Of a DNA stretch of 64,000 bases, positions 7,886 through 14,482 are shown piece after piece. Position numbers and translations under genes: made by a program. The first letter of the stretch is position 1. The number at the start of each line of letters is the position of its first letter. The stretch spans positions 3,250,219 to 3,314,218 of the forward strand of contig NZ_CP016757.1 in assembly GCF_001701045.1 (NCBI RefSeq), in the 5' to 3' direction. The notes beneath the pieces are model-generated. The model saw only the letters and a program-made list of their open reading frames with translations. It ran no database searches and was not told the DNA's origin. This stretch comes from Cloacibacillus porcorum. GTDB lineage: Bacteria; Synergistota; Synergistia; Synergistales; Synergistaceae.

Positions 7886-7938
7886 AGCGTCGCGCGCGTA
7901 AAATCATAAGACCGAGCCTTGAGGCTCGGTCTTTTTTT
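7853..7938 (+). promoter_or_regulatory. Candidate methionine attenuator (antiterminator plus terminator)
   Basis: The terminator stem is 7908-7918 with 7923-7933. The segment CAGGGCTC (7853-7860), inside the leader coding region just after the Met codons, can pair with GAGCCTTG (7914-7921), which is most of the terminator's left arm (eight pairs, one G-U). A ribosome held at Met codons 12-14 would leave 7853-7860 free and favour the antiterminator. A further stem GACGC/GCGTC (7877-7881/7887-7891) overlaps the leader stop and could belong to the alternative fold. The pairing was found by eye. Confidence 0.65.
7908..7938 (+). terminator. Rho-independent terminator upstream of metN
   Basis: AAGACCGAGCC, loop TTGA, GGCTCGGTCTT, then a T run to 7938: an 11-bp perfect stem. 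It lies 51 bp before the metN start and after the leader peptide stop, so it would end most transcripts unless antitermination occurs. Confidence 0.93.
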
Positions 7939-7989
7939 GTGAAGAAGAAGTTTTATAAAATCAAGATTTTGTGCGAAGGATGGATCTGT

Positions 7990-8958
7990 ATGATCGAAAT
8001 CAATAATCTGGGGAAATATTTCGGCGACCATAAGGTGCTCTCCGACATCTCCCTTGAGGTGAAGAAGGGCGACGTATTCGGCATCGTCGGCCATTCCGGG
8101 GCGGGAAAATCGACACTCCTACGCTGCCTCAACGGCCTCGAAAGCTACAGCGAGGGCAGCGTGCGCGTCGGCGGCAAGGAGGTAAAGGACCTTGACGAAA
8201 GTGAGCTGAAGCTCCTGCGCCGCGATATGGGGATGATATTCCAGAACTTCAACCTCATGAACAGAAAGGATGTCTATGAGAACATCCTCTTCCCTCTCAA
8301 GGTATGGGGCACCCCTAAAAACGAGGCGGCGGCGCGCGCCGACGAGCTGCTAGAACTGGTCGGCCTCACGGGGAAAAAGCATGAGAAGGTGCGCAACCTG
8401 AGCGGCGGGCAGAAGCAGCGCGTCGGTATCGCCAGGGCGCTCGCGCTGAACCCCGAGATACTGCTCTGCGACGAAGCCACCTCGGCGCTCGACCCCAAGA
8501 CGACGATCTCGATCCTCGAACTGCTGATGGATATCAATAAAAAACTCAACGTCACCATCATCGTCGTCACACACCAGATGGAGGTCGTGAAGATGATCTG
8601 CAACAAGGTCATCATCCTTGACGGCGGCGAGATCGTCGCCTCCGGCGAGACCGACAAGCTCTTCCTCGCCCCCGGCGAGGAGCTGCGCAAGCTCATCACC
8701 GACGACTACGCCGTCATCCCCTCCGGCACCAACATCCGCCTGATGTTCCCACGCGAGGTCGCCAACGACAGCATCATCACGAATATGGCGCGCGACCTTG
8801 ACATCAACTTTTCTATCGTCGGCGGGCGCATCGAAAAGTACCGCGAGACGGTGATGGGCTTCCTCATCATAAACGTCGCCGACGAGGACGTGGCGAATAT
8901 CGAAAAATGGCTTGGAGAAAACAAGATGTACTGGGAGGTAATGAAAGATGGGCAGTGA
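7990..8958 (+). CDS. metN: Methionine ABC transporter ATP-binding protein
   Basis: A 322-residue ATPase starting at the ATG with GAAGGATGG upstream; an upstream GTG at 7939 lies against the terminator T run and is rejected. Walker A GHSGAGKST (near residue 37), signature LSGGQKQR, Walker B ILLCDEATSALD and a His-loop VVTHQ are intact. The C-terminal about 75 residues form a NIL-type domain (NIRLMFP ... VGGRIEKYR), the regulatory methionine-binding domain of MetN proteins. It overlaps metI by 11 bases and pairs with it in the inner membrane. Regulated, by inference, through the Met-codon leader and terminator upstream. Confidence 0.95.
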   Translation: MIEINNLGKYFGDHKVLSDISLEVKKGDVFGIVGHSGAGKSTLLRCLNGLESYSEGSVRVGGKEVKDLDESELKLLRRDMGMIFQNFNLMNRKDVYENILFPLKVWGTPKNEAAARADELLELVGLTGKKHEKVRNLSGGQKQRVGIARALALNPEILLCDEATSALDPKTTISILELLMDINKKLNVTIIVVTHQMEVVKMICNKVIILDGGEIVASGETDKLFLAPGEELRKLITDDYAVIPSGTNIRLMFPREVANDSIITNMARDLDINFSIVGGRIEKYRETVMGFLIINVADEDVANIEKWLGENKMYWEVMKDGQ

Positions 8959-9583
8959 GCTTGTAGCGGCGCTTTGGGAAACTATATATATGGTGGTCGT
9001 CTCCACCTTCTTCTCGGGGATATTCGGCTCCGGCGTGGCGATCCTGATGATAATCACGGGGCCGAACGGACTGAAGCCCAACAAGGCCATATACGGCGTA
9101 CTCGACGTGGCGGTAAACCTGCTCCGCTCCTTCCCCTTCATCATCCTGCTGATCGCGATTATCCCGCTGACACGCCTCATCGCCGGCACCTCTATCGGCA
9201 GCACCGCCTCGATAGTGCCGCTGACGATCGCGGCGACACCCTTCGTGGCGCGCCTCATGGAGGGCAGCCTGCTTGAGGTCGACCGCGGCGTCGTGGAGGC
9301 GGCAAGGTCATTCGGGGCCTCCACCACGCAGATCATCTTCGGCGTGATGATAAAAGAGGCGATGCCCGCGATAGTCCTCAACTGGGCGATCGTCGCGATA
9401 AACCTTCTCGGCTACTCCGCGATGGCGGGAGTCGTCGGCGGGGGCGGACTCGGCGATCTTGCGATAAAGTACGGCTACAACCGTTTCCAGACAGACGTAA
9501 TGGTATATTCCGTCGCGATCCTCATCGTGATCGTCCAGGTGATCCAGTACGCCGGAAACTATGTCTACGAGAAGATCAGATAA
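8948..9583 (+). CDS. metI: Methionine ABC transporter permease
   Basis: A 211-residue protein with about five membrane segments and the EAA loop (VVEAARSFGAS) that docks with the ATPase. Length and sequence fit MetI of the MetNIQ importer. Its start lies inside the end of metN, showing translational coupling. Three short hairpins follow the stop before metQ. Confidence 0.95.
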   Translation: MGSELVAALWETIYMVVVSTFFSGIFGSGVAILMIITGPNGLKPNKAIYGVLDVAVNLLRSFPFIILLIAIIPLTRLIAGTSIGSTASIVPLTIAATPFVARLMEGSLLEVDRGVVEAARSFGASTTQIIFGVMIKEAMPAIVLNWAIVAINLLGYSAMAGVVGGGGLGDLAIKYGYNRFQTDVMVYSVAILIVIVQVIQYAGNYVYEKIR

Positions 9584-9588
9584 CGGGG

Positions 9589-9671
9589 GTGGTGTCGAAT
9601 AGAATATGAAATGAGCACCACGCGCCTAAAGCAGGAACCTGCCCGTTTAGCGGCTGATACATCTAATCAGC
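9589..9671 (+). other. Three consecutive hairpins between metI and metQ
   Basis: GTGGTG (9589-9594) with CACCAC (9616-9621); CTAAAGCAGG (9626-9635) with CCTGC and TTTAG (9638-9650); GCTGAT (9653-9658) with ATCAGC (9666-9671). None has a T tract. They fill most of the 159-bp gap and could protect or process the mRNA so that the binding protein is made in excess, as is common for importer operons. Confidence 0.6.
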
Positions 9672-9742
9672 GGAATATGCGTTAGTAGTTATTTAGGTAA
9701 AACGAACTTAAATAAAAAAACCAAAAGGAGAGTAAAAACACA

Positions 9743-10522
9743 ATGAAGAAAATCGCACTCGCACTTCTCGCCGCACTCATCATCCCCGCCGCCGCCTTCG
9801 CCGCCGGCAAAGAGATCAAGGTCGGAGTCACCCCCTTCCCGCACAAGGATCTCATGAACGTCGTCAAGGAGCTCGTCGCGAAGGACGGCTATGACCTCAA
9901 GATCGTCGAATTCACCGATTACGTGACGCCGAACACCGCGCTCGCCGAAAAGGCCCTCGACGCGAACTTCTTCCAGCACATCCCCTATCTCGAAAACACC
10001 AACAAAGAGAGGGGCTATGATCTCGTTTGGGTCGCGAAGATACACATCGAGCCGCTGGGACTCTACTCAAAGAAGATCAAGAAGATAGACGAACTCAAGA
10101 ACGGCGCGCAGATAGCGATCCCCAACGACGCGACGAACTGCGCCCGCGCCCTGCGCCTGCTTGAGAAGAGCGGCCTTATCAAGGTCAAAGCCGGAGAGCT
10201 CGTGACGGCGAAGGACATCACCGAGAACCCGAAGAACCTCAAGATCCGCGAACTTGATGCCGCCCAGCTTCCCCGCACCCTTCAGGATGTGGAGGCCGCC
10301 GTCATCAACACCAACTTCGCCGGCGAAGCGGGCCTCATCCCCGCCAAAGACGCGATCGTGATCGAGGGCAAGGACTCTCCCTACGCGAACGTCCTCGTCG
10401 TGCGCGGCGCGGATAAGGACAGCCCCGCAGTGAAGGCGCTCGTGAAGGCCTCCAATTCCAAAGAGGTCAAAGACTACATCAACAAAAATCTCGTGCCGAA
10501 GGGCATTGTCCCCGCGTTCTAA
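9743..10522 (+). CDS. metQ: Methionine-binding protein, NlpA/MetQ family
   Basis: A 259-residue protein behind AAAGGAGAG. A signal peptide ends AFA at about residue 20, and the mature protein begins AGKEIKVGVTPFPH with the NlpA-family segments DYVTPNTALAEKALDANFFQH and NTNFAGEAGL. It should bind D- or L-methionine and deliver it to MetNI. Unlike most MetQ proteins there is no lipobox Cys, so it is predicted to be a soluble periplasmic protein. Last gene of the operon, followed by a strong terminator. Confidence 0.93.
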   Translation: MKKIALALLAALIIPAAAFAAGKEIKVGVTPFPHKDLMNVVKELVAKDGYDLKIVEFTDYVTPNTALAEKALDANFFQHIPYLENTNKERGYDLVWVAKIHIEPLGLYSKKIKKIDELKNGAQIAIPNDATNCARALRLLEKSGLIKVKAGELVTAKDITENPKNLKIRELDAAQLPRTLQDVEAAVINTNFAGEAGLIPAKDAIVIEGKDSPYANVLVVRGADKDSPAVKALVKASNSKEVKDYINKNLVPKGIVPAF

Positions 10523-10577
10523 GAACACCAAATCCCCGGCTTGACGCCGAGGAGCTAAGAATCCAACAAGAAAAACC

Positions 10578-10609
10578 GACGCCCTCCCGTCTGTATTCGG
10601 GAGGGCGTC
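10578..10609 (+). terminator. Terminator after metQ
   Basis: GACGCCCTCCCG (10578-10589), eight-base loop, CGGGAGGGCGTC (10598-10609): a perfect 12-bp stem followed by ATTCT. The T run is weak, but the position after metQ fits the operon end. Confidence 0.75.
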
Positions 10610-10679
10610 ATTCTATCGAACGGACGGCTGACAAACTATGGCTTGTCTTAACACAAGCGGCCTGTCCGGCCATAGCCGC

Positions 10680-11558
10680 CTATAAGGTCACCAGTATCGA
10701 ACCTCCGACCGCCAGCGCGATCCCCGCCCACTGCGAGGGGCGTATCCTCTCCTTATAGACAAACATCGCGAGTATCGAGGCGATTATCGGGTTTGAGGCC
10801 CCTATCGGCGTGGCGACGGCGGGAGAGACGTACTCCAGCGCGCGCGAATAAAACCAGGCACCGAAGCCCAGCGAGCAGATCCCCGCCAGCAGACCGTAGA
10901 GGGAATCGCTCTTGAGAAAGACCCGCCAGGCGTTAAGATCTTTCTTGACCACAAGCACGCGAAAAAACCAGATCAGAAAGGCGAGCGTAAAAAAGGTGAC
11001 GCCGCGCCCCAGCACAATCGTCGCGGGCGAGAGTCCCTCCACCAGCAGCTCTTTATTGAATACGAGCCCCGCGGCCCAGAAAATACTGGCAAGGAAGGCA
11101 TAGGCAAGGCCGGAGACGGAAAGCTTTCCCTCGTCCTTGTCCGAATGGCAGAGCAAAGCGACACCTGCGACGACAAAGAGCGTACCGGTGATTATCGTCA
11201 GCGTAAGCGGCGAACCGAAGAATAGGTACGAGGCAAGCGCGACAAGAATCGGGTAGGAGCTGGCTATCGCCGAGCCGCGCGCGACGCCGAGCCGGTGCAG
11301 CGCGAAAAATAGAAATACGTCGCCGATGACGTTGTTACAGAGCACGAGAGCGGCAAAAATCAGCGCCTCCGAGGCCCCCAGCCGCGCCACATCCGCCCCG
11401 TGCACGAAAGAGACCAGCCCGACGGCGCAGAGCAGGCCGCCGCAGGAGCGCATCAGCGACATCTCCGATGCGTCCAGCCCCTTTATCCCCCGCAGCAGAA
11501 AAGAGGTGCTGCCCCAACAAAAACAGGTAACTACACTCAGAAAAATTCCATAAAGCAC
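10680..11558 (-). CDS. EamA-family (DMT) transporter
   Basis: A 292-residue membrane protein with about ten hydrophobic segments arranged as two EamA repeats; the second repeat carries SPAVATPIGASNPIIASILAM and the ending YKERIRPSQWAGIALAVGG is typical. Members export amino acids or other small metabolites. Convergent with metQ and divergent from the next secreted protein. The substrate cannot be told from sequence. Confidence 0.85.
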   Translation of the reverse strand: MLYGIFLSVVTCFCWGSTSFLLRGIKGLDASEMSLMRSCGGLLCAVGLVSFVHGADVARLGASEALIFAALVLCNNVIGDVFLFFALHRLGVARGSAIASSYPILVALASYLFFGSPLTLTIITGTLFVVAGVALLCHSDKDEGKLSVSGLAYAFLASIFWAAGLVFNKELLVEGLSPATIVLGRGVTFFTLAFLIWFFRVLVVKKDLNAWRVFLKSDSLYGLLAGICSLGFGAWFYSRALEYVSPAVATPIGASNPIIASILAMFVYKERIRPSQWAGIALAVGGSILVTL

Positions 11559-11689
11559 GATATCACCGGCGTATCATAAATTTAATCGGTGCGCGGCCAC
11601 GCAGGCGACTATATTATATAATATCAGAATAAACGCCGCTGTCATTACCCTGGGTGAGGCGGCGAAGCAAAAGTAAAGAGAGGTACAGC

Positions 11690-12310
11690 ATGAAACTGAA
11701 AAAAATAACGATAATCACCGCCTCGGCGGCAATCCTCATCCTGGCCTTCGCGCTGCAGGCCCTCGCGATGGATTTCAGCGCCGAATTCGTAGAAAAAGAC
11801 GGCGACTCCGTGCGTAAGGGAAAGATATACATGACGGGGCAAAAATCCCGCTTTGAGATGGAGGGCATGGACGAGATTGAGGTGACGCGCGCCGACAAAA
11901 AGGTGATGTGGATCATCTTCCCGAAGAAGAGGGTCTACGTGGAGGAGGAATTCTGGGGCGTTATCCCCGGAGATATCGGAGAGACCGGCGCGCCGAAGGA
12001 CACGGGAGACCTCTCGCGCAAAGACCTCGGCTATGAGATGGTCGACAGCTACCGCCTGAAAAAATTCCTCGTCACCGTCAAATACAACAAAGGCGAGACC
12101 CAGGACCAATACTACGAGTGGTACCGCACAGGCTTCCCCATCCCCGTAAAAATGGAATCGATGAACGGCGCCGTCTCCTACGAATATAAGAAGATAAAGA
12201 TGGCCCCTCAGGACCCCAGCCTCTTCAACGAGCCCAAAGGCTACAAAAAGATCACCATCGACGAACTGGAAAAGCTGGAGGCCGAATGGGCGAAGGATAA
12301 AAAGAAATAA
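11690..12310 (+). CDS. Secreted DUF4412-like protein (LolA-like fold)
   Basis: A 206-residue protein starting at the ATG with GAGAGG upstream; an in-frame start at 11654 has no such site. A signal peptide ends ALA at about residue 24. The mature part (MDFSAEFVEKDGDSVRKGKIYMTG ... RFEM) resembles DUF4412/LolA-like periplasmic proteins that bind lipids or lipoproteins; this is family recognition, not proof. Stands alone with a strong terminator after it. Confidence 0.7.
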   Translation: MKLKKITIITASAAILILAFALQALAMDFSAEFVEKDGDSVRKGKIYMTGQKSRFEMEGMDEIEVTRADKKVMWIIFPKKRVYVEEEFWGVIPGDIGETGAPKDTGDLSRKDLGYEMVDSYRLKKFLVTVKYNKGETQDQYYEWYRTGFPIPVKMESMNGAVSYEYKKIKMAPQDPSLFNEPKGYKKITIDELEKLEAEWAKDKKK

Positions 12311-12333
12311 GAGATACGGCAAAAGGCTAAATA

Positions 12334-12376
12334 ATACGGAGGCGAAGGGCGGCACCGCTTCGCCTCCGTATTTTTT
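12334..12376 (+). terminator. Rho-independent terminator
   Basis: ATACGGAGGCGAAG (12334-12347), ten-base loop, CTTCGCCTCCGTAT (12358-12371), then T6. A 14-bp perfect stem 23 bp after the DUF4412-like gene. Confidence 0.92.
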
Positions 12377-12524
12377 GATATTCCGAGGTCTGCGATATTG
12401 AAATAAAGTGAAAAACGGCGGCGCTTATTTCCTGAATAAAAGCATTAAAGCCGACCGCCTGCGGCCGTACCGGCTGGCAGCCTCAGGGCAAACACATCAA
12501 GTCTATTAACAGAAAAATTGAGCA

Positions 12525-12690
12525 GCCAGCGACGGCTGGGCGGCGGCATTTTTCGCTTTCACATGGCAGTGATAGGTCGCAGTGAACATTTACAGAAGGG
12601 AAACCGCGTCATTTTTCTTAATATTTCTAAGGTAATTTACGGCGAACGTTGTGAAAGCGCTAAAAATGACGACGCCCAGCCGCTGCTGGC
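12525..12690. repeat. MITE-like imperfect inverted repeat
   Basis: About 39-42 bp arms face each other across some 85 bp: left 12525-12563 contains GACGGCTGGGCGGCGGCATT, right 12649-12690 contains its near-complement AATGACGACGCCCAGCCGCT; both carry the CGCTTTCACA/TGTGAAAGCG end. No open frame is inside. It could be a small non-autonomous transposon or a large RNA hairpin. The rest of 12377-12703 shows nothing recognisable. Confidence 0.6.
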
Positions 12691-12703
12691 AGATCTTTTA
12701 GTA

Positions 12704-12732
12704 TTGCTGTTGTACTGACATACGCATATAAT
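12704..12732 (+). promoter_or_regulatory. Promoter of toxin-antitoxin operon
   Basis: TTGCTG at 12704-12709 and a perfect TATAAT at 12727-12732, spacer 17 bp, 36 bp before the antitoxin start. Autoregulation through this site is usual for such operons. Confidence 0.75.
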
Positions 12733-12768
12733 AAGGATGCAGAAAACTTTTGAAAGGAGTGATGCACT

Positions 12769-13077
12769 ATGGCGGCTAAATCGGCAAATTTATATGCGCG
12801 AATCGAACCGGACGTTAAAGAGCAGGCGGAAGGCATACTTTCCGCGCTCGGAATCCCAGCCTCGAACGCTATCAATATGTTTTACAAACAGATCATTCTT
12901 CATAGAGGGCTTCCCTTTGAGGTGAAGATTCCTTCCGCACGTCCAGTGGACATGAGAGCTTTATCCGACGCGGAGATAAATGCCGAACTGGAAAGAGGAT
13001 ATGCCGACGCGAAAGCTGGGCGAACTAAACCGGCAGGCAGAGCATTTGCTGACATCCACAAAGATTATGATCTTTGA
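12769..13077 (+). CDS. RelB/DinJ-family antitoxin
   Basis: A 102-residue protein after GAAAGGAGTG. The N-terminal half (ANLYARIEPDVKEQAEGILSALGIP, ASNAINMFYKQI) is the ribbon-helix-helix of RelB/DinJ antitoxins, which bind their own promoter; the C-terminal half is charged and would wrap the toxin. Its last 11 bases overlap the toxin start. The C-terminus is somewhat longer than in DinJ. Confidence 0.9.
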   Translation: MAAKSANLYARIEPDVKEQAEGILSALGIPASNAINMFYKQIILHRGLPFEVKIPSARPVDMRALSDAEINAELERGYADAKAGRTKPAGRAFADIHKDYDL

Positions 13078-13396
13078 AATTGAAATTTCGGCGCAGGCGG
13101 ATGCCGACCTCCGCGGCGTATACGAATATATCGCTTTTGAACTGCAGTCGCCTGAAAACGCCCGCGGACAGCTTGACCGCCTAGAAAAAAGCATCATAAG
13201 CCTCAGCCAAATGCCGGAACGCTTTCGTGAATATGAGAATGAGCCATGGCACAGTCGTGGGCTCCGCGTCATGCCTGTCGGCAGCTACTGCGTATTTTAC
13301 ATTCTTAACATAGAAAAAGCCGTCGTCACAATTATCCGAGTCATGTACGGCGGCCGTGATATTGAAGCTCAGCTTAAAAAGAACGCAAAAATATAA
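13067..13396 (+). CDS. RelE/ParE-family toxin
   Basis: A 109-residue protein starting at the ATG that overlaps the antitoxin stop, the coupling normal for these pairs. The sequence FEIEISAQADADLRGVYEYI, MPERFREYENEPW, RGLRVMPVGSYCVFYI and VTIIRVMYGGRD is that of the RelE/ParE plasmid-stabilisation fold. Whether it cuts mRNA on the ribosome or poisons gyrase cannot be decided; the conserved Arg and Tyr near the C-terminus are present. Confidence 0.9.
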   Translation: MIFEIEISAQADADLRGVYEYIAFELQSPENARGQLDRLEKSIISLSQMPERFREYENEPWHSRGLRVMPVGSYCVFYILNIEKAVVTIIRVMYGGRDIEAQLKKNAKI

Positions 13397-13489
13397 CCGA
13401 ATATTTTTCAAAAGCAGCGGGAAGAACCGTGCCGTCGGCGCAAACCGCCGGCACCTCGCCCCGTCAAAAGTTAAAATAAGAAATGGCTC

Positions 13490-14389
13490 TCAAATACCAG
13501 CTGGCCGTTCTCGCTCGCCAGGCTCTTCCGCTCTTACACCCAGACAGAGGCCGTTTTCCAGCACGTCGCGCCGGAGAGATTCCCAAACATTAAAACATCC
13601 TTTGGCATCCTCATTAGATACCAAAGTTCTAATGCCGGTCCACATTTTATGGTTTATACAGGGCGCTGTCGCCGCCGGACGCGGGAAGCCGATCTCGTCC
13701 TTCAGTTTGCAGGGGAAGAAGCTGTACATACCGTCTATGGGATTCTGATAGGTGGCGCTTTCATATAAGACAAATTCGCAGTCTTTCGCGTTATCGTCAT
13801 GGAGCAGCGGCTCGACCGTGGCCTGCCAGAAGTTTTCCGAGATCGCGCCCTCGTCCTTTAATTTCCCCAGCACCTCCCTGCCGTCCCTTCTAGTAAAGGT
13901 ACAAAGCGGTCGTGAGACGACGAACACCGTGTCGAAACAAAAATGGCCGTTCACTCTGCTCCCGAAGACGATGACCGACCCCGGCAGCAGATTTCTCAGA
14001 AGATGACTTCTCTTTTGCCGGCAATTTGAATAGAGCATATACCTGCCAAATATATAGGGATCGGTGTTGATACATCCGCCTATTTCGCCGCAGCTCTGCC
14101 GATAGCAGGCCGGTCTTAACGTCTGAATGTACCTTGGGTAGCCATCAATATGGGGCCTGCCGCATAATTTATCGTATTTCAGCTGCTGCTCGTATTCACA
14201 CCAGAACATGATATGCGCATGTTCTTCCCCTGAAACCAAGCTATCAGTAATATAATCCCCGCAGTCCTTAACAAACTTCCGTCCGTGCAGTTGGCATAGC
14301 TTTCCATCGGCCTTTTTAATAATTATCTCTTCGGTCTTCTCTCTGCCGGGATGCAGAAACTGAATTGCCAGTCTCTCGCCTTTGTCCAT
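13490..14389 (-). CDS. Unrecognised Cys-rich protein
   Basis: A 299-residue cytosolic-looking protein; ATG start with AGGGAG eight bases upstream (a GTG nine bases earlier overlaps the ribosome site). No signal peptide or membrane segment. It has around a dozen Cys, several close together in CYRQSCGEIGGC and LYSNC, which could hold a metal, and a hydrophobic segment GSVIVFGSRVNGHFCFDTVF followed by VV. I do not recognise the family. It follows a toxin-antitoxin pair and faces it across a 93-bp gap, so it may be accessory. Function unknown. Confidence 0.7.
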   Translation of the reverse strand: MDKGERLAIQFLHPGREKTEEIIIKKADGKLCQLHGRKFVKDCGDYITDSLVSGEEHAHIMFWCEYEQQLKYDKLCGRPHIDGYPRYIQTLRPACYRQSCGEIGGCINTDPYIFGRYMLYSNCRQKRSHLLRNLLPGSVIVFGSRVNGHFCFDTVFVVSRPLCTFTRRDGREVLGKLKDEGAISENFWQATVEPLLHDDNAKDCEFVLYESATYQNPIDGMYSFFPCKLKDEIGFPRPAATAPCINHKMWTGIRTLVSNEDAKGCFNVWESLRRDVLENGLCLGVRAEEPGERERPAGI

Positions 14390-14442
14390 TTGAATCACTC
14401 CCTATTGATAAGATAAAAGCTCCCAAACCAGCGAAAAAATGA

Positions 14443-14474
14443 AAACGGAGGACAGGCGGACCTGTCCTCCGTTT
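14443..14474. terminator. Bidirectional terminator hairpin
   Basis: AAACGGAGGACAGG (14443-14456), loop CGGA, CCTGTCCTCCGTTT (14461-14474): a perfect 14-bp stem just after the surface-protein stop on the minus strand and upstream of the Cys-rich gene. Confidence 0.85.
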
Positions 14475-14482
14475 GACGTCAC

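Noticed and set aside
9584-9742. Possible SAM or other riboswitch before metQ
   Set aside because: The three stems do not show the SAM-I, SAM-II or SAM-IV signatures I know, and there is no terminator or sequestered ribosome site.
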